In this document: one piece after another, positions 4,147-7,352 of the stretch
Layout: each line of letters starts with the position of its first letter
Position numbering within the stretch: the first letter of the stretch is position 1
DNA from: JAGMDK01 sp023128695
Lineage (GTDB): Bacteria > Planctomycetota > Phycisphaerae > UBA1845 > Fen-1342
Direction of reading: 5' to 3'
DNA: 7,352 nucleotides
Assembly (NCBI GenBank): GCA_030628805.1
Contig: DAOVQG010000239.1
Span: 1-7,352 of the forward strand
Notes under the pieces: model-generated
The model's input: only the letters and a program-made list of their open reading frames with translations
Told to the model about the DNA's origin: nothing
Database searches by the model: none
Translations under genes and position numbers: made by a program

Positions 4147-5181
4147 GTGCACACCATGAGAAGAACTCTGATCGTTGGTACCTCGACCGCCTTACTCGTT
4201 TTTCTGGCGTTCGACGGGGGCGCGATTCACGCCCAGACTCAACCGGTCGCCTTGATGGAGCCTGGGAGTGCCGACCTCTTCACCAAGGAGAAGCTCGGGT
4301 CGGCGGATCTGGCACATCCCGTGCTCGTCGACCTGGATGGCGACGCCGACGTCGATCGTGATGACATGCGCCTCATGCTCAGCGCGATGCCCCTCGAGAC
4401 AGCCAACAGCGAAGAGGTGGTCAAAGCGGTGAGTGCAGCCGGCTACTTGGGTCTCTCCGATGAGGATGTCCAGGGTTGGGATCCGCCTCGGACTCACTTT
4501 GAGTATGTCTCGCAGAATTGGGATTCCAATTTCCATGAGCGGAGCACGAGCTTTGAGATCTGGCCGCCAAACCATTTGAACTACTACAGCGACACCTGGT
4601 ATGACATCTTTGAAGACCACAATGCTCAGCTCAGCAGCACCTGGCCGCCAAACCACCACAGGTATTCGAGTATGGATTGGGGTCCCTCACACCGCAAACG
4701 GACAAGCCTCGCCTGGCCCCCGAACCATTCCACAAATGATAGTGAGGACGGCGACTACTGGAATGGCTACCACAGGACGGTGATCAGTGCCTCGTGGTAT
4801 TGGGGAGTGCACGACGGAACCACATCCCTGAACGTTCACCAAGAGGACGTCTCCGCGGCCAGCCAGGAATGGCCCCCGAACCATCTCGGACCGGCAAGCC
4901 GTACCTGGTTCGAGGGCGGGCACGACGGTTCGGTGAGTATTGAAAATGGATGGCCCCCGAATCACCGCTATTCGGTTTCCGGGCAATGGGATGAGTTGCC
5001 TTACGAACCGCCGTGGTACTGGCCTCCCAACCACAACGCCGTGGTCTCGGAGACCTGGTTTGGGTCAGAGCCGGGGGACGAAGGTGAACTGGATCCAGGC
5101 TGGCCAGAGTTGGACGGATCGGGACCGGAACAGGTTGGGCCCGGGGAAGGGGGGGAGTGGGAGCCGGAAACGATCCGCTAA
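4147..5181 (+). CDS. Exported WPPNH-repeat protein with a dockerin-like Ca-binding loop
   Basis: This is a 344-residue protein of unknown function. Residues 1-30 form a Sec signal peptide: MHTMRRT, a hydrophobic core TLIVGTSTALLVFLAF, and a cleavage site after AIHA. Residues 62-73 (DLDGDADVDRDD) are a textbook 12-position EF-hand loop with Asp at 1, 3, 5, 7, 9 and 12, followed by a helix, as in one half of a dockerin; the second half was not found. Residues 111-303 are a tandem repeat of about thirteen units of 11-15 residues (one stretch is a 25-residue double unit) with the pattern W-x3-6-H-x4-S-x2; six units begin exactly WPPNH (139, 166, 190, 242, 269, 292). The tail (304-344) is rich in Gly, Pro, Glu and Asp. 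No enzyme motif is seen. The start is GTG, supported by AGGAG. The next gene shares the repeat. The export and Ca-binding loop suggest a structural or binding role outside the cell. Confidence 0.85.
   Translation: MHTMRRTLIVGTSTALLVFLAFDGGAIHAQTQPVALMEPGSADLFTKEKLGSADLAHPVLVDLDGDADVDRDDMRLMLSAMPLETANSEEVVKAVSAAGYLGLSDEDVQGWDPPRTHFEYVSQNWDSNFHERSTSFEIWPPNHLNYYSDTWYDIFEDHNAQLSSTWPPNHHRYSSMDWGPSHRKRTSLAWPPNHSTNDSEDGDYWNGYHRTVISASWYWGVHDGTTSLNVHQEDVSAASQEWPPNHLGPASRTWFEGGHDGSVSIENGWPPNHRYSVSGQWDELPYEPPWYWPPNHNAVVSETWFGSEPGDEGELDPGWPELDGSGPEQVGPGEGGEWEPETIR
4477..5055 (+). repeat. WPPNH tandem repeat array (protein-level)
   Basis: Units start at Trp111, 125, 139, 151, 166, 178, 190, 205, 217, 242, 254, 269, 281 and 292. 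The best unit is 12 residues, for example WPPNHLNYYSDT, with Trp1, His5 and Ser10 nearly invariant. Six units carry the full PPN. The Pro, Asn and His codons vary from copy to copy (CCG CCA AAC CAT, CCC CCG AAT CAC, CCT CCC AAC CAC), so this array is old and kept by selection on the protein, unlike the HEAT array. Confidence 0.9.
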
Positions 5182-5354
5182 TACAGTGTTCGGCGGCCGG
5201 ACAATATGTAATTGAGTCGAGTATAGAAGTCCTTTTCGGAAGAAATACAACGTTAGCGACAGGCCGGACCCGGGTTGAGGAGGGCCTCTTGGAATACCTA
5301 TCGTTCACCCAGCCCGGGTTCCGCGACCTCGATGCAGAAGGGAGCATGACAAAC

Positions 5355-6731
5355 ATGGCGCGCTCCGGCAGGATAAGACGGCGGGCGGCGTGGCTGTTGG
5401 GCGGCTTGTTGGCCGTGTCGGCCGGCGGGGCGGTGTTGCCCTGGGCGTTCGCCAGGTCGGATCGCATTGTGTTGAACCAGCACCATGTTGAGGATTGCTG
5501 GAACCGGTCTGATGCATTCTCCAGCTCGCAGCGGCTGCGGGCGTGCTGGTCGGCGTACCGGGCCGGATTGGCGAACATGCTGGGGAGAGGCAAGTCTACC
5601 GACGACGTTGATTTCGATGAGCCCTCGTCGGTCTTGTCCTACGTGCTGGCAAATATTCCGCCCTACGCGATCGTCTATCCGACGGAGACGTACTACTATT
5701 ACCAATTCCAATTAGGCGATCGACTGGTGAGCGGCAATGTTCGCCTGTTGGATGCCGACCGGGGCAAGTTACACATTGGTTATTTCGACACACGCCAGCG
5801 TCGTGAGATCCGGGCCGCTACATTCACTGTTGAGGACGGTGTGGAAATCCAACAATTGTCGGATCACAAATTCCGGGTTCGCCACGAGGGGCGGGACGTT
5901 ACCTTTGTCCTGGCGCGGCAGGCGCTGCGGCCGGCGGATTCATTGAAGCTGCTCGAATATGAAGAAGCGGTCACCGGTATCCTTGATGAATCCGGTTATG
6001 CGCTCACCCTGGTCTATAACGATATAGCGAGAGCATTTTACTATGTACTCAATGAGGATCTTCCGGTCACGGATACCCTCGTTCCCGTCACGGGCACCGA
6101 CGGGCGCTATCTGGTGGGTGAGAACTCGCGGTTCGTTTTTTACCAGGACTCGGACTACCAGCGCAAATTGCTCGTCGGCGTGAGCTCGGAAAACGTCTAC
6201 GCGAATAACTACTACGACGGTCCGTTCGACCAGGTGCCCCCGCGACTCGCCCTGAAGGATAAGCTGGAGGCGGCCTACCCCTATGTTCGGATGCGCGGCG
6301 GTATCGACGAGCACGGCAACTTCGTCGCGCTCGAGCATCAGCGCGTCGCGATCAGTCCCTACCAGAAATACACCGAGCTCGAGCGTCTCGTTGAGGAGCT
6401 TGAGCAGGAGGCCGCCCAGGCGCTGGTGAAAGCGGACTTATGGCTGCGTTTGACCTACGAATTCAAGCGCACTTTTCACCGCCGCTTTCAAGCCCTTGCG
6501 CGGAGCGGAGCGGGGTCTGGAGCCGCGGCCCACGCCGGAAGTTGTCTTCCCATTCGCCAGGGCTGGCCCGCTAATCATTGGGCAGATAACAGCTACCAGT
6601 GGCACGAAGACCATCGTCAGCAAAACAGCTCGATGTGGCCGGCGAACCATGATCCTACCCAGAGCTCAACCGGGGACGGCGGGAAGACCACCGCTTTATT
6701 ACTAGCAATCAACGGGTCTGTTACAATGTGA
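5355..6731 (+). CDS. Exported protein of unknown function with C-terminal WPANH repeats
   Basis: About 458 residues. Residues 1-33 (MARSGRIRRR, then AAWLLGGLLAVSAGGAV, LPWAFA) form a signal peptide or anchor, possibly cut after AFA. The body (35-335) is not a family I recognise. It has Cys48 and Cys64 near the start, a tyrosine cluster ETYYYYQFQL (111-120), and alternating strand-like segments (LVSGNVRLLD, KLHIGYFDTRQRREI, ATFTVEDGVEI) that suggest a beta-rich fold. Residues 338-385 look like a charged amphipathic helix (TELERLVEELEQEAAQALV), then Cys397. Residues 404-439 are three exact 12-residue units of the repeat found in the gene before it. ATG 5355 is preferred because AAGGGAG ends 10 bases upstream; ATG 5346 is too close, and a GTG at 5157 would bury the signal peptide. 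It follows the WPPNH gene by 173 bases. Confidence 0.85.
   Translation: MARSGRIRRRAAWLLGGLLAVSAGGAVLPWAFARSDRIVLNQHHVEDCWNRSDAFSSSQRLRACWSAYRAGLANMLGRGKSTDDVDFDEPSSVLSYVLANIPPYAIVYPTETYYYYQFQLGDRLVSGNVRLLDADRGKLHIGYFDTRQRREIRAATFTVEDGVEIQQLSDHKFRVRHEGRDVTFVLARQALRPADSLKLLEYEEAVTGILDESGYALTLVYNDIARAFYYVLNEDLPVTDTLVPVTGTDGRYLVGENSRFVFYQDSDYQRKLLVGVSSENVYANNYYDGPFDQVPPRLALKDKLEAAYPYVRMRGGIDEHGNFVALEHQRVAISPYQKYTELERLVEELEQEAAQALVKADLWLRLTYEFKRTFHRRFQALARSGAGSGAAAHAGSCLPIRQGWPANHWADNSYQWHEDHRQQNSSMWPANHDPTQSSTGDGGKTTALLLAINGSVTM
6564..6671 (+). repeat. Three 12-residue WPxNH-type repeats at the C-terminus
   Basis: Units are WPANHWADNSYQ, WHEDHRQQNSSM and WPANHDPTQSST. All keep Trp1, His5 and Ser10 with exact 12-residue spacing. 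This is the same module as in the preceding gene, with Ala for the second Pro. Confidence 0.88.
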
Positions 6732-6847
6732 GCAATGGGGGGTCGGCAAAGAAAATAATCCAATTCCATCTTGCACTCGTGCTGAGCAGGTCGTATTAAG
6801 CGCGAGTTCAACGGGCCACCCACCCCCAGATGATGTGTGACGAAACA

Positions 6848-7351
6848 TTACGAGTCGATTTCACGGACGGCTTCCGCCAGGGCGGCGGGGATTTGCTCGA
6901 CATCTTCAGCGGTCAGTGTCCGCGGATCAAAAACAAGCGCATCGTCGTGAATGCGACAGATAATCGGCAGACCACGTTGGCGAAGCGCGCTCGCCATAGT
7001 GTCCGCGGGCTTATTCTGAAGACGCACGACCACCACCCAAGTCGGGAAGGGCTGCGTCGCCAATGAGCCCCCGCCCGCTTCGGAGAAGTCCATCTTGCCT
7101 GTGATTTCGGCTTCAGCGACAGCTTCGGCAATACTTTGCGCCAGCCGCTTGGCGACTTGCTCCAGGTCCGCTTGCGATTGCGACAGCATCCGGTACGCGG
7201 GGATGCGGCGGACCACTATGGCGGGGTCACGATACAGGCGTAAGGTCGCTTCGAGGCCGGCGAGGGTCAGCTTACCCGGGCGGAAGGTGCGGGCCAGGGG
7301 GTTTTTCCGCAAGGCAGCAATGAGATCGGCCCGGCCGAGGAGGAGCCCGGC
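6848..7351 (-). CDS. selA: L-seryl-tRNA(Sec) selenium transferase, C-terminal part (partial)
   Basis: The gene runs off the window; 167 residues plus a TAA stop are visible. Upstream of the in-frame TTG at 7312 the frame stays open to the window edge and reads AGLLLGRADLIAALRKNPLA, followed by ARTFRPGKLTLAGLEATLRL. This is the SelA signature that lies just after the PLP-binding lysine. The C-terminal domain (IPAYRMLSQSQ, then LPIICRIHDDALVFDPRTLT) also fits. SelA is a PLP enzyme that converts Ser-tRNA(Sec) to Sec-tRNA(Sec) using selenophosphate. The PLP lysine itself is off the window. It is convergent with the WPANH gene and ends 116 bases from it. A neighbouring selB, or the Sec tRNA, would lie beyond the edge. 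Confidence 0.9.
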   Translation of the reverse strand, partial: AGLLLGRADLIAALRKNPLARTFRPGKLTLAGLEATLRLYRDPAIVVRRIPAYRMLSQSQADLEQVAKRLAQSIAEAVAEAEITGKMDFSEAGGGSLATQPFPTWVVVVRLQNKPADTMASALRQRGLPIICRIHDDALVFDPRTLTAEDVEQIPAALAEAVREIDS

Positions 7352-7352
7352 C

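Noticed and set aside
5157..5345. N-terminal extension of the WPANH gene from a GTG at 5157
   Set aside because: It would overlap the previous gene and place the signal sequence about 75 residues in. A ribosome binding site precedes the internal ATG at 5355.

Overview
The window is GC-rich bacterial DNA. It looks like a planctomycete or a relative, judged from the mix of content: a HEAT protein built from almost identical 26-residue repeats, an exported protein with a dockerin-like calcium loop, an ISAzo13-type transposase end, and long gene-poor spacers. This assignment is an inference; there is no rRNA or other marker in the window.

Layout. Positions 1 to about 136 hold the last codons and probable right end of an ISAzo13-family insertion sequence. 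It abuts the 3' end of a large minus-strand gene (137-2091) for an exported HEAT-repeat protein. That gene has 11 near-identical 78-bp repeats and is broken into two overlapping reading frames by a -1 shift at an A4 run (1054-1057). After a gene-free spacer (2107-2525) with short palindromes and a 12-bp tandem repeat come two minus-strand genes in the order HPF then transglutaminase: a short HPF/RaiA-type ribosome hibernation factor (3093-3413) and a transglutaminase-like protein (2526-3038). The latter keeps the Cys-His-Asp triad but seems to lack the start of the fold. A perfect 12-bp hairpin sits between them.

Divergent to these, on the plus strand, are a 36-codon membrane microprotein with a strong ribosome binding site (3635-3745), a mostly empty stretch, a possible 29-codon leader ORF (4041-4130), and then the most interesting part. 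Two consecutive genes (4147-5181 and 5355-6731) encode exported proteins of unknown function that share a tandem repeat of about 12 residues, W-x3-H-x4-S-x2, most often beginning WPPNH or WPANH. The first protein is mostly this repeat, behind a signal peptide and one EF-hand/dockerin-like loop. The second is a large unknown domain with three copies at its C-terminus. The window closes with the convergent 3' part of selA (6848-7351, minus), so the organism probably makes selenoproteins.

How they may work together. The two WPxNH genes are the only pair with a clear molecular link, because different proteins carry the same rare repeat side by side. They are a candidate for an undescribed two-component cell-surface or extracellular assembly. 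The HPF and transglutaminase genes may be co-transcribed, but a functional link is not obvious. The other genes look like unrelated neighbours.
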